A DNA stretch of 64,000 nucleotides from an uncultured Pseudodesulfovibrio sp. (GCF_963675635.1 NZ_OY776488.1:347740-411739); one strand, 5' to 3'; positions 45,767 to 54,571 are shown, counted from the stretch's first letter. Notes: a model not told the origin generated them from the sequence alone. Numbers and translations: made by a program.

Positions 45767-47878
45767 ATGTACACACTGCGTACTCTTCCGGGAGATGACG
45801 TCCGTCAGATCATGTGGCGTTTTGCCGAGCGTTTCGACCTTCAGATGTCGGTGCAGTCCGCCCGTGCCATTGCTCGAAGCACCGTTGCCAAACTTGTGGC
45901 CGAAGGTGCGCGTAATACACACGAGTGGACCGAACAGAAAAATGATCTTCTGACTGCATTCGATCAGTCCGGCCTGACCGCACTGTTCATGGACCCCCAT
46001 CAGGGCGGTTTCATCGAAGGTCCGAAAAATTTTGCTCTCGCTCTGGTCGCCTTTGAACTGGCCTGGGTCGATGCCGGTGCTGCGACTTCTTCGCTGGCTT
46101 CCAATCTGGCTTTGGCTCCCATTCATGAGAAGGGCACTCCCGAACAGCGCGATTATTATATGTCCAAGTGCGTTCCTCCCCAGCCGGGTGAGGATCGTCA
46201 AATCTGGCGTGGCGCATTCGCCTTGACCGAGCCGTTGCCTTACGTCGGCGTGGATACCGGCGTGCTGTGCGGCAAAGCTTCCGTGGCCGACTGGTCCGAG
46301 GGCGAAGAGCCCATGCTCCAGATCGATAAGCGCGGCCGGTTTATCACCAACATGGACTTCGCCAACTTCGTGACTGCTGCCGTGGAATCCAAAGACGACC
46401 GCATCAAGGGAACCTTCATGGTCATCCTTGAAGATACTGACGAAGGTGTTTTTGATCGTGGCGCGCCGACATTGAAAATGGTTCACCAGCTTTCTTCCAC
46501 CCGTGATCCGGTTCTGAATCTCAAGGTTCCAGCTTCCCGTATTATCGGTGGCTACGACGTAGTCGACGGCGTGATCGTTCCCAAATACAATCATTCCGAG
46601 ATCATCGGCGCGGTTTTTCACCGCACCCGTATCCCCGTGGGGCTGATGACTTCTGCCAAGCTTATTTCCGCTGTTGAGCCGGTTATTCGGTATCATCGCA
46701 ACCGTTTCCGCGGTGGCGACGCCTGTACTGAAGGTTCTCCCCGTTTCGACAAGGGGCTCCAAATCAACGAGGACGCACTCCAGCGTCTGGCTGATGTCTG
46801 GGCATCCGGTGAAGCTGGGTGTTCTCTGGCTTTCGGCGCATCCCGTCTGGCAGACCGTTTCGATCCTATCGAAAAGGCCAAGGAAGCCCATTTCGAGGCA
46901 GAGGGCGTGCCTTCTGTCCGCAAGCAGATGGCTGTCCTGCGCAAGCTCAAGGATCAGGTCTGCGAATTCATCGATCTGGAATACACCCCGGAAGCCGAAC
47001 GCGATCAGGCCCGCTATGCGGAATTGCAGAGCGATACGCTGGTCCAGTATGCCTACATGGAAGCACTGGCCGGTGTCCTCAATCCGGGCGTCAAGCTCTG
47101 GAATACCGGCGAAGGCGCCAACAAGATGCGCGAGGCCGTGGCTCTGGTCGGCGGATATGGCATCACTGAAGACTGCCCCGGTTTCCTCATGCAGAAGTGG
47201 ACGGACTGTCAGCTTGAGGCCACCTATGAAGGCCCGGAAGCCGTTCAACGTCGCCACCTGACAATGACCATGACTTCGGAAATCTTCCAGCACATCATGG
47301 ACAACTGGGTGAAGCAGATGCAGGCTGCCGGAAAGAACGTGCCGGGTCTGGGCGGATACGTCCTGGCTTCCGCCATGGAACTCTGGCAGTGGACGCTCAA
47401 TCATCTCAAGGACGCCAAGGACGACGACGGTCGCAAGCTCTATCACAACAAGCGGCAGGGAGTGACTTTCCCGCTGGCTGATGCGCTGGGCTGGCTGCTC
47501 GGACCGTATTATCTGGCCACGGACGTCATGGAGCTTATCGAAAAAGGCCCCATGTCCCCGACTTTGGCCGAGGGCCTCGACGATCTGACCGGGTTCTACA
47601 AGGATCTCTGTCATGTTCAGGCTGCCCGTGCTGCCGGTGAAGTCGCTCGAATCTGTACCGAACTGGTCTACGGCTTCAACTCTTGTTGCTGCAACGAACC
47701 CTCCTCTGAGCCGGGCGTTCGGGCCGAATGCACTGGTCGCGAAGACCTGGCTCAGTTCCGTGAACTCAAGGCTCAGGTTGACTTGTGCATGGCCGGTTCC
47801 CGTATGGCAAAAGATCGTGCGGGCAACGCTCTGGCTGGTGTCATGATTCCGGAAGCCCTTGATTATCCCATTGGTTAA
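45767..47878 (+). CDS. Acyl-CoA dehydrogenase family protein
   Basis: A 703-residue FAD enzyme, longer than classical acyl-CoA dehydrogenases (about 380-600) because of a C-terminal helical extension. Seen features: the FAD/substrate-contact region ARGAFALTEP (here WRGAFALTEPLPYVG), GGYGITEDCPGFLMQKW and the catalytic YEG (E488). A tail cysteine cluster (SCCCNEP) follows near residue 640. It begins an electron-transfer block with an ETF-QO-like gene and etfBA, so it probably oxidises an acyl-CoA-like substrate and passes electrons to the ETF. Substrate unknown. Confidence 0.88.
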   Translation: MYTLRTLPGDDVRQIMWRFAERFDLQMSVQSARAIARSTVAKLVAEGARNTHEWTEQKNDLLTAFDQSGLTALFMDPHQGGFIEGPKNFALALVAFELAWVDAGAATSSLASNLALAPIHEKGTPEQRDYYMSKCVPPQPGEDRQIWRGAFALTEPLPYVGVDTGVLCGKASVADWSEGEEPMLQIDKRGRFITNMDFANFVTAAVESKDDRIKGTFMVILEDTDEGVFDRGAPTLKMVHQLSSTRDPVLNLKVPASRIIGGYDVVDGVIVPKYNHSEIIGAVFHRTRIPVGLMTSAKLISAVEPVIRYHRNRFRGGDACTEGSPRFDKGLQINEDALQRLADVWASGEAGCSLAFGASRLADRFDPIEKAKEAHFEAEGVPSVRKQMAVLRKLKDQVCEFIDLEYTPEAERDQARYAELQSDTLVQYAYMEALAGVLNPGVKLWNTGEGANKMREAVALVGGYGITEDCPGFLMQKWTDCQLEATYEGPEAVQRRHLTMTMTSEIFQHIMDNWVKQMQAAGKNVPGLGGYVLASAMELWQWTLNHLKDAKDDDGRKLYHNKRQGVTFPLADALGWLLGPYYLATDVMELIEKGPMSPTLAEGLDDLTGFYKDLCHVQAARAAGEVARICTELVYGFNSCCCNEPSSEPGVRAECTGREDLAQFRELKAQVDLCMAGSRMAKDRAGNALAGVMIPEALDYPIG

Positions 47879-47886
47879 TAATTCTT

Positions 47887-47921
47887 GTGAGGGGGAAACG
47901 TATTGATACGTTCCCCCCTCG
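47887..47921 (+). terminator. Hairpin after the acyl-CoA dehydrogenase gene
   Basis: A long stem GAGGGGGAAACGTA / TACGTTCCCCCCTC around TTGA. The downstream T content is low (GCGTCTTTC), so it may be an mRNA-stability or partial termination element. Confidence 0.6.
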
Positions 47922-48128
47922 CGTCTTTCGTTGAAAACCATTGAATGTAATCAGTCGTTTTCAAGAGAGCAGACTTGTGATTACTATTTTTTTGACGACA
48001 ACGAACCGAGACGCCGCAGTAGAGAGAAATGAACTTACAGATTCTTTCGGCGGCGTTTTATACACAAAGTTTAGGAGATTCTTAAGAACCCTTATCAAAG
48101 GGGACTTAAGCCGCCGGAGGCATTTCTT

Positions 48129-49970
48129 ATGAGTGACGAGACTCCCAGAGCAGCAATGGAGACTGATATTGTCTGTGTTGGTTTCGGCCCGGCAGCAGGT
48201 GGTTTCCTGACCACCTTGACCCGCGGTCTCATGAACGAAGACGGTACGCCCGTGGCTGAATCCAAGGCCATGCCAGGTATGCCGCCTCAGGTGATCTGTT
48301 ACGAACGCGCTGATGATATTGGGTTTGGCGTGTCCGGCGTGGTTACCAAGGGACGCGCCATCAAGGCGAGTTTCCCTGATCTCGATCTTTCGCAGATTCC
48401 CATGGCCCATGAGGTCACCAGCGAGAAAGTCCTGTATCTCAAAGACCCGGTGGGTGCGAGTCGCAGGCCGTCCGCATTCAAGATGGCGGATAAAATGCTT
48501 TCCCGCTGGATGAAGGATGACGCTTTCGAACTGCCGTACATTCCCCCGTTTCTTGAAAAACATCCCGGCATGCTGTTTTCTATCGGCCAACTCAACCAGT
48601 GGGTTGGCGGGAATCTGATGGGTACCGGCCTTGCGCAGATCTGGCCTTCCAGCCCTGTGGCTGAGCCGCTCATGGAAGGCAAGGCCGTCAAGGGCGTGCG
48701 TATGGTCGATCAGGGCGTGGAAAAGGACGGCACCCCCAATGCCGGATTCATGCCCGGTATGGACATGAAAGCGGCGCTGACCGTTGTGGCTGATGGCCCT
48801 GTTGGTCCTGTGGGCCAGCAGCTTGATCGCAATCTCGGCCTGCCCGAAGGGAACCACCAGCGTGAGTGGGCCGTGGGCATGAAATGTGTTGTCGATCTGC
48901 CCGAAGGGTGTGACTGGGAACCCGGCACCGTGCTCCACACCATTGGGTATCCCGAACCTGAAATTTTCGGTTTTCTGTATGTCTATCCCGGCAACGTGGC
49001 CTCGCTTGGCATTTTTGTGCCTTCCTGGTTCGATAACCCAGTGCGGACCGCTTATCGCTATATGCAGCACTGGATGATGCATCCGTATTTGTGGAAGCGG
49101 CTTGAAGGCGGCACCATGCGTTCATGGGGCGCAAAGTCTCTGAACGAGTCCGGCAGACGTGGCGAACCGATTCTGTGCGGTGACGGTTTTGCCCGTATCG
49201 GTGAGGGGTCCGGTTCCACCAACATTCTGTCCGGTTCTGGCGTTGACGAAGCGTGGGCAACCGGCGTTCAGCTCGGCGAATCCGTGTTGGAGCTGCTCAG
49301 GGATGGTAAGGAATTCACCAAGGAAAATCTTGAAGCCACCTATGTTGCAAGGCGGCGTGATTCATGGGTGGAAGAAGAAGCCAAGGTCGCTGAAAAGGCC
49401 CGTGAAGGTTTCACTAAGTCCGTGGTGCGCGGCTTCATCGGCATGGGTATGACCGGTTTGACCAACGGACTGCTCAACATGCCCGGCAAGCAGATCAAGC
49501 CGCAAGATCGTATCCCGACAATTGAAGAATATTATAAAGGGTACATTACAGAGGGCGAGATTCAGGAAATTCGCGCTGAATGTGCCAAGAAAGGCTCTAG
49601 TCTGCATGATGCGCTCATGGATCGTGTCGGCTGGCCTGAAATCCCGCTGGACGGTACTTTGCTCGTGTCCCATCAGGATGCATTGCTCATGGGCGGCAAG
49701 GTGCAGGCCAATCCCGGGTATGCCGATCATGTCCGGTTCGCTGATCCGGCCACCTGTGCAACGTGTCGTGAACAGGTGTGCATCGAGGCGTGTTCCGGTC
49801 AGGCTATTTATACCAATCCGGAAAGCGGCACTCCGTTGTTTGACAGAGAAAAATGTGTGCACTGCGGCGCCTGCATGTGGAATTGCAGCAAGTCCAATTA
49901 CAAAGACCCGGAACGGACGAACGTCTCGTTCAACGGTGGTTCTGGTGGGCTGCATTCCGCAGAGAATTAG
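48129..49970 (+). CDS. ETF:quinone oxidoreductase-like flavoprotein with C-terminal Fe-S domain
   Basis: A 613-residue protein. It opens with a dinucleotide-binding fold (VCVGFGPAAGGF), carries the GFAR-type FAD region (CGDGFARIGEGSGST) and ends in an iron-sulfur module with two cysteine groups, C-x2-C-x4-C-x3-C and C-x2-C-x2-C-x3-C (KCVHCGACMWNC). Classical ETF-QO has only the second group. The role is transfer of electrons from reduced ETF to quinone or another membrane acceptor. GGAGG precedes the ATG. It lies between the dehydrogenase and etfBA. Confidence 0.88.
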   Translation: MSDETPRAAMETDIVCVGFGPAAGGFLTTLTRGLMNEDGTPVAESKAMPGMPPQVICYERADDIGFGVSGVVTKGRAIKASFPDLDLSQIPMAHEVTSEKVLYLKDPVGASRRPSAFKMADKMLSRWMKDDAFELPYIPPFLEKHPGMLFSIGQLNQWVGGNLMGTGLAQIWPSSPVAEPLMEGKAVKGVRMVDQGVEKDGTPNAGFMPGMDMKAALTVVADGPVGPVGQQLDRNLGLPEGNHQREWAVGMKCVVDLPEGCDWEPGTVLHTIGYPEPEIFGFLYVYPGNVASLGIFVPSWFDNPVRTAYRYMQHWMMHPYLWKRLEGGTMRSWGAKSLNESGRRGEPILCGDGFARIGEGSGSTNILSGSGVDEAWATGVQLGESVLELLRDGKEFTKENLEATYVARRRDSWVEEEAKVAEKAREGFTKSVVRGFIGMGMTGLTNGLLNMPGKQIKPQDRIPTIEEYYKGYITEGEIQEIRAECAKKGSSLHDALMDRVGWPEIPLDGTLLVSHQDALLMGGKVQANPGYADHVRFADPATCATCREQVCIEACSGQAIYTNPESGTPLFDREKCVHCGACMWNCSKSNYKDPERTNVSFNGGSGGLHSAEN

Positions 49971-50010
49971 GATAAAGGCAGGATGTGATGTCGCTTTGCG
50001 GCGATGTCGA

Positions 50011-50043
50011 GTGATTTTGTTTCCGGCGATGTGTGTATAATAC
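50011..50043 (+). promoter_or_regulatory. Candidate promoter upstream of etfB
   Basis: A consensus -10 TATAAT at 50036-50041 lies about 180 nt before etfB; no good -35 is found at 17 nt. Tentative. Confidence 0.3.
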
Positions 50044-50223
50044 GGAGTTTTTTTACGAACGACATAAAGCGTTTTGGAGAGTCCAGAGAAACTTTTCAAT
50101 AAGATCTTTGGTCCCGCCAAAGGCATAGACTGAATCCAAGGGGTGGCGTGGTAATAGCCGCGTCATTGTTGAATGGCTGACATGAGAAATACGAATGTCA
50201 CCTCTACATCAAGGAGAAACTGA

Positions 50224-51033
50224 ATGAGCAATGAATTCCACATAGTGGTCTGCGGTTCCATAGTACCGGACCCGCTCCAGACGCTCGCACCTCAGGTCGG
50301 TCCCAATGGACCTGTCCTGCAAAATGAAATGATGCTTCCTGCCGTACTCGACCCATGGGCCGGGCATGCGCTGTATGAAGCCGCCAATCTGGCTGCTAAA
50401 AATCCCGGAAGTCAGGTCTGGCTTGTGAGTCTCGGTCCCAAAGCCAAGCTCCAGCAGGTTATGATGTCCGTATCTCAGAAAGCTCCCTTCCAGTTGGTCG
50501 TTGCCGATGGCTCCGCCTCCGGTTTCGTGGATAGCTTCGAGACAGCCAAGGTTCTGGCTGACACCATTGACGGTATCGCTGGTTTGGATAAATCAAAGAT
50601 GCTGCTGTTTGGCGGCTGGCAGTCTGCATCTCGCGGCTCCGGTGCCGTTATGCAGATGGTTGGTGAACTGCTTGGCGTTACCGAACAGTTCCAGGGTGTT
50701 GACAAACTCACCGTTGGCGATGACGGTTCCCTTGAGGTGCTGGAACGCGTTGAAGGCGGTGCGTATCAGAAATCCGTAGTGGACGGTGCTCCTGCCGTCA
50801 TGGGTTGGGCCACTGGTGAACTGCCTGAGCCTCCCAACAATCCCCAGATTGGTATGCAGAACATGCAGAAGAACATGCCTGCTCTGCAACAGGCCAAGCC
50901 TGCTGATCTGTCCGGCACCAGTCTGAGCTTTGCCTCTGTTGAAGTGCCGCAGCAGCGTCGTGAGACCCGTGTGGTCAAGGACGCTTCCGTTGAAGAAATG
51001 GCGAAAGAAATCGTCGAATGGATTAAGGGTTAG
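50224..51033 (+). CDS. Electron transfer flavoprotein beta subunit
   Basis: A 269-residue EtfB-type protein. The N-terminal Rossmann-like start VVCGSIVPDP corresponds to VKQVPD of the family, and the DPWAGHALYEAANLA segment to the DPxxxxALEEA region. The usual AMP-binding motif GxQAxDGDTGQVGP is replaced by GGWQSASRGSGAVMQMV, so nucleotide binding may differ. AAGGAG precedes the ATG. It pairs with etfA 9 nt downstream. Confidence 0.87.
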   Translation: MSNEFHIVVCGSIVPDPLQTLAPQVGPNGPVLQNEMMLPAVLDPWAGHALYEAANLAAKNPGSQVWLVSLGPKAKLQQVMMSVSQKAPFQLVVADGSASGFVDSFETAKVLADTIDGIAGLDKSKMLLFGGWQSASRGSGAVMQMVGELLGVTEQFQGVDKLTVGDDGSLEVLERVEGGAYQKSVVDGAPAVMGWATGELPEPPNNPQIGMQNMQKNMPALQQAKPADLSGTSLSFASVEVPQQRRETRVVKDASVEEMAKEIVEWIKG

Positions 51034-51042
51034 GGGGTTGAT

Positions 51043-52053
51043 ATGACAGTATTATATCTTGCACACACAGAATGTGACAACACCCTGCACAAGTCTGCCC
51101 TTGAAGCCCTGACCGCTGCCAAGACATTGGCGGAAGGCATGGGAGCCGAGTTGGCTGTAGGTATCATTGGTGCGGATATTTCCGCTGCCGCTGATTCCGT
51201 GGCTGGTTGCGGTGCAAAGTTTTACGGCGTAGCCGGCCCCGAATTTGCGGATGCCCGTTATTCTTCCGACCTGACTGCCGCCGAAGCCATTGCCAAGGCG
51301 TGCGGTGCTGAGATTGTGATCGCTCCGGCTACTTCCCGTTTCAGCCGCGCTCTGCCCGGTCTGGCTATCCGTCTGGATGGTCGCGTTGATACGCACCTGT
51401 CCGGTCTGGAATCCGTTGACGGCAAGCCTGTCGCCAAGCGGTGGTTCTACCGCCAGCGCATGGAAGGCACGTTGACGCGTGACGAACGTCCCTGGATTCT
51501 GACTCTGGACTCCGGTTGTGCCGAAGCCTTTGTCGGTGCCGGTTCCGCTGATGTGGAAGCCGTATCCGCAGATGTGTCCGGCGTACGTACTCGGAATGCC
51601 GGCATGGAATGCGTGTCCGAAGACGAGCAAACCATTCGCCCGGATGCTGCAATGCTGCTCGTGGCCGGTGCCGGTTGGACCAAGAAGCAGGCTGACGGCG
51701 CGACCCATGTGGATGTAGCCGAAGAGACCATCATGCGCTTCCTGACCACTACCAAGTGTTCGCTCGGCTCCTCCAAGTCTTTGGTGGATATCTCGGGCGA
51801 GGGTGGTGCAGTTATTTCCTTCCTGACACATATGCATCAGGTCGGTCAGACCGGCTCCACACCGCGTCATGCCAAGGGGTTGTCGACGTGCTGTCATGGT
51901 GAAGAACCGCATGTTGTCGGCTGGCGTTTCGTCAAGGAACGTCGCGCTATCAATACTGATGGCAGTTGTGGATGGGCACAGGGCAAATGCGATGTCCTGT
52001 ACGTTGGCGACGCCTTTGAGATCATGAAGAAGGTCAACGAGCTGCTTGGTTAG
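51043..52053 (+). CDS. Electron transfer flavoprotein alpha subunit
   Basis: A 336-residue EtfA-type protein with the FAD-site QVGQTG motif. The following ISGAIQH segment is replaced by LSTCCHGEEPHVVGW, and the tail INTDGSCGWAQGKCDVLYVGD keeps the INxD and VGD features. It therefore binds FAD, but in a diverged pocket. It ends the four-gene electron-transfer block and is followed by a terminator. Confidence 0.87.
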   Translation: MTVLYLAHTECDNTLHKSALEALTAAKTLAEGMGAELAVGIIGADISAAADSVAGCGAKFYGVAGPEFADARYSSDLTAAEAIAKACGAEIVIAPATSRFSRALPGLAIRLDGRVDTHLSGLESVDGKPVAKRWFYRQRMEGTLTRDERPWILTLDSGCAEAFVGAGSADVEAVSADVSGVRTRNAGMECVSEDEQTIRPDAAMLLVAGAGWTKKQADGATHVDVAEETIMRFLTTTKCSLGSSKSLVDISGEGGAVISFLTHMHQVGQTGSTPRHAKGLSTCCHGEEPHVVGWRFVKERRAINTDGSCGWAQGKCDVLYVGDAFEIMKKVNELLG

Positions 52054-52078
52054 TTCAGACAAACAATGCTATATGATA

Positions 52079-52110
52079 AGCCGTATCCGTTCATCGGGTA
52101 CGGCTTTTTC
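52079..52110 (+). terminator. Terminator after etfA
   Basis: The stem AGCCGTA / TACGGCT with an inner CCG/CGG pair is followed by TTTTTCC. Confidence 0.85.
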
Positions 52111-52144
52111 CGTGTAATCGACATGCAGTGATGAGGACTGTGCC

Positions 52145-52552
52145 ATGAAAACCAAGACTATTGTTCCCATAATCATTTGTATTGCCGCGGCCTTTTTATT
52201 GTATATGAACCTCAATGTTTCCGTGCCGGAAGGGTATGTGGATCTTGACGCTGTCGCCGCTCAGTCGCAGCTTGCCCAGTCTTCTGATGTGCAGATCATT
52301 GATGTTCGTACTCCGGCAGAGTTCTTGGGTGGGCATATAGAAGGCGCGAGGAATATTGATTTTTATGGAAAGGACTTTGAGGGGGAATTGAAAGAGCTGG
52401 ATCGAAACGCGCAGTATTTTATCTATTGCAGGACCGGGAATCGAAGCTCTTCAGCCTTGAAGTTGATGCACCGCCTTGGGTTTACCAAGGTCTGGCATCT
52501 GCATAGGGGAATTGTGGACTGGAAGGGGAGCGGATTGCCGTTGGTGAAATAG
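52145..52552 (+). CDS. Membrane-anchored rhodanese-like protein
   Basis: A 135-residue protein: an N-terminal anchor or signal (IVPIIICIAAAFLLYMNL) followed by one rhodanese domain with IIDVRTPAEF, the active-site loop CRTGNRS and a closing HLHRGIVDWKGSGLPL. Rhodaneses carry sulfane sulfur on the catalytic Cys. The anchor places the domain in the periplasm, which suits sulfur handling in a sulfate reducer. Confidence 0.9.
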   Translation: MKTKTIVPIIICIAAAFLLYMNLNVSVPEGYVDLDAVAAQSQLAQSSDVQIIDVRTPAEFLGGHIEGARNIDFYGKDFEGELKELDRNAQYFIYCRTGNRSSSALKLMHRLGFTKVWHLHRGIVDWKGSGLPLVK

Positions 52553-52556
52553 GCGG

Positions 52557-52976
52557 CTATCCGTGTGTCAGGCGAGCCACACAGTTGAGCAGCGCTTTTT
52601 TCCTGATTGGCTTGGGCAGAAAGTCCGTGCAGCCAGCCTCAAGAGATTTCTGTCTGTCTTCTTCAAAGGCGTTGGCGGTGACAGCAACAATCGGAGAGGG
52701 GGGCAATCCTTTTTCCGCTTCAAAAGAACGGATGGCCCGGGTGGTCTGCCAACCGTCCATGATCGGCATGAGAATGTCCATGAGTACAAGGTCGTAGGGG
52801 GTTGATTTGAACTTTTCCAATGCCAACTGACCATTGCTTGCAAAATCCAGAGTGTATGGAGAGCCTTTGAAGTATAGAGAAAAAAGCATGGCATTGCTTT
52901 CGGAATCCTCGGCGATCAGGATTGACCTAGGATGTTTGGAAAAGACGGCTGTCGGTTTTTTTTCATTGAATGGCAT
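52557..52976 (-). CDS. Receiver-only response regulator
   Basis: A 139-residue CheY-like receiver: ILIAEDSESNAML (acidic pair), LVLMDILMPIMDG (phospho-acceptor Asp), VAVTANAF and FLPKPIRK. There is no output domain. ATG 52976 has GGGAG upstream; a longer reading to 53096 is not supported. It lies 113 nt downstream of hgcB on the same strand. Confidence 0.88.
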   Translation of the reverse strand: MPFNEKKPTAVFSKHPRSILIAEDSESNAMLFSLYFKGSPYTLDFASNGQLALEKFKSTPYDLVLMDILMPIMDGWQTTRAIRSFEAEKGLPPSPIVAVTANAFEEDRQKSLEAGCTDFLPKPIRKKALLNCVARLTHG

Positions 52977-53089
52977 GTCATGGTGCTCCCTATTTACAAT
53001 CGGGATAATACTTCGCACATACCGGGAAAAAAATCCACAATGGGAAATCAATTGCTCAAACAAATTGATAGCAATGGTTTTCGCGTCTT

Positions 53090-53377
53090 TTAACAACAGC
53101 CGGATTTGATCTTTCTGCCGGTCAATTCATGAAGCCATGTGGTGATAATGAGTGAAGCGCATCCAACGCCCGGTGTGACAGTGACAGCTTCCACCGGACA
53201 GTTCTGCGCGCAGGCTCCGCATTCCATGCAGCCGTCGAAATCGAGGATGACCGCTTTTCTGTCGTGAACGGTGAGGACGCGATGGGGACAGACATTCGTG
53301 CACATGCCGCACCCGATGCAGGCGTCATTATCAATTGTGAGCGTCGATACACCGTTAATATAACGAAAATCTTTCAT
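53090..53377 (-). CDS. hgcB: Mercury-methylation ferredoxin HgcB
   Basis: A 95-residue ferredoxin that reduces the corrinoid of HgcA. It has two complete clusters, C20-x2-C23-x2-C26-x3-C30-P and C50-x2-C53-x2-C56-x3-C60-P, an extra C73 and the terminal pair C94-C95. C73 and C94/C95 match in position the residues studied in Pseudodesulfovibrio mercurii ND132 HgcB. SD AAGGGA. It starts 10 nt after the hgcA stop, so the two are co-transcribed. Confidence 0.95.
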   Translation of the reverse strand: MKDFRYINGVSTLTIDNDACIGCGMCTNVCPHRVLTVHDRKAVILDFDGCMECGACAQNCPVEAVTVTPGVGCASLIITTWLHELTGRKIKSGCC

Positions 53378-53387
53378 GGCGAATCCC

Positions 53388-54560
53388 TTATGATAAGAAT
53401 GGAGAAATCAGCCACATGGTAATACCCGCCAGTGCCATGCCTGCCTGTATGGGAATGCCCCGTCGCATCTCCGCTTCAACCCCCGAGGGTGATGTGAAAG
53501 GGGTTGAGCCGGTGAAGTTCATTGCCAGATAGGCCGATACAGTCGTGGTCCATACGACAAGCGCCGTGAGGGACAGCCAGTGTAATGATCCGGAAAAGAT
53601 CAGTGTGCAGACCAAGCCGCCAGCCAGTCCTGCGAGAGCTCCCTTGGGCCAAAACTGCCTCCACGGGAGTTGATTCAGAAAGAGCGGAACGATGAAACAG
53701 CCGGTCAGGATGCCGAACAGCGTTGCCGTAGCGGCTGCCACTCCTCGGGTCCACACCGCAGACAGAGAAAAAATATTCGGGCCGAATCCAGACAGGATAA
53801 AACCGGCCAGAAGGATGATCACTAGCGGTTTGCCCAAAAGGAAAATTTCCACGGGTATGAGTTCCGCCCGTTCCTTGAGAGAAAACGTGACCGTGCGCAT
53901 CGTGTCGTCAGCCTTGTTCCCCGCTTCAATGAAACGCGGGAGATCCTTTGCGTAGACCGGACCGTAACTTACCGAAAAACCGCAGCCCTTTTTGACCTTG
54001 TGCGCGGCAACCCCGGTGGCGCCGAGTTGAGGGAGAATCAATTCCCTGTGAGCAACTATCTCCGGCAGTCGGGCAGAGACGACGCTGCATATGATTTCTT
54101 CGGTGGAGAAGAGCCCTTTTCCTGCGGCGCACCAGACGTTGATGCCGCGAGTGTCCGCCACGAGAATCCACGCGTCGAGGTTGTCCAGTTCCTTTCGGAG
54201 CGCGTCAAAGGAGAGTTTGTAGTTGGCTGTGACCAATACAGGGGAGTCGGCAGTGGGGGTGCCGACGCAATAGAGGCCGGGTACGACCCGGTAGTTGCTT
54301 CTGATGGTGCCGGTCCGGGCACCGATGGTCCCGAGATGGTCTCTTGCCGACAGGGTTGTTCGTATTCGTGGAACATCGCCTGCCGGAGTTTTCACGAAAC
54401 CGTCCACATAGGGTTCCATGGCATAGCCGGGTTTTTCGAAGACCCCTGCACGGGGGTCGGGCTTGGGTCCTCAACAGGGCTGATCGCTGTCCGTCTGGGG
54501 AGGACATTCGGGCGCCATCATGCCGAGAGGTTCAAGCTTGAGTGAATCATTGGGGGACAT
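53388..54560 (-). CDS. hgcA: Mercury-methylation corrinoid protein HgcA, probable selenocysteine at residue 30
   Basis: HgcA carries a methyl group on a corrinoid and transfers it to Hg(II). The cap-helix motif NVWCAAGK is present with its Cys, and about five C-terminal membrane helices follow the soluble corrinoid domain. The uninterrupted ORF starts at ATG 54419 (343 residues), but that ATG has no ribosome-binding site and no alternative start exists. The frame runs on upstream through one TGA (54471-54473) to ATG 54560, with AAGGAG 11 nt before it, giving 390 residues. The TGA is in a Cys-TGA-Gly-Pro context, and a loop-G hairpin follows it. I read it as selenocysteine. Counted from the long start, the cap-helix Cys is residue 144 (97 from the short start). 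Confidence 0.9.
54441..54458 (-). promoter_or_regulatory. SECIS-like hairpin after the hgcA TGA
   Basis: In the mRNA, GACCCC pairs with GGGGUC around the loop CGUGCA. The loop guanine at position 2 is 20 nt after the UGA, within the 16-37 nt range of the bacterial SECIS consensus, which asks for a G among the first two loop bases. Confidence 0.55.
54471..54473 (-). other. In-frame TGA codon in hgcA (probable Sec)
   Basis: Reading the minus strand: CAG CCC TGT TGA GGA CCC AAG. The frame is identical on both sides, so no frameshift is involved. From memory, many HgcA proteins have Cys-Cys-Gly-Pro near the N-terminus, which this would match as Cys-Sec-Gly-Pro. Confidence 0.6.
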
Positions 54561-54571
54561 GGTTGTAATCT

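Noticed and set aside
45752-47941. A 729-codon open frame on the minus strand across the acyl-CoA dehydrogenase gene
   Set aside because: It lies entirely opposite a gene with clear family motifs and has no ribosome-binding site or known domain; it is a by-product of codon bias.
53388-54419. hgcA read as the corrinoid/Fe-S subunit of CO dehydrogenase/acetyl-CoA synthase
   Set aside because: The C-terminal membrane helices, the NVWCAAGK motif and the adjacent hgcB identify HgcA.
54471-54560. A frameshift explaining the interrupted hgcA
   Set aside because: The frame is the same on both sides of the TGA; only the codon itself interrupts it.
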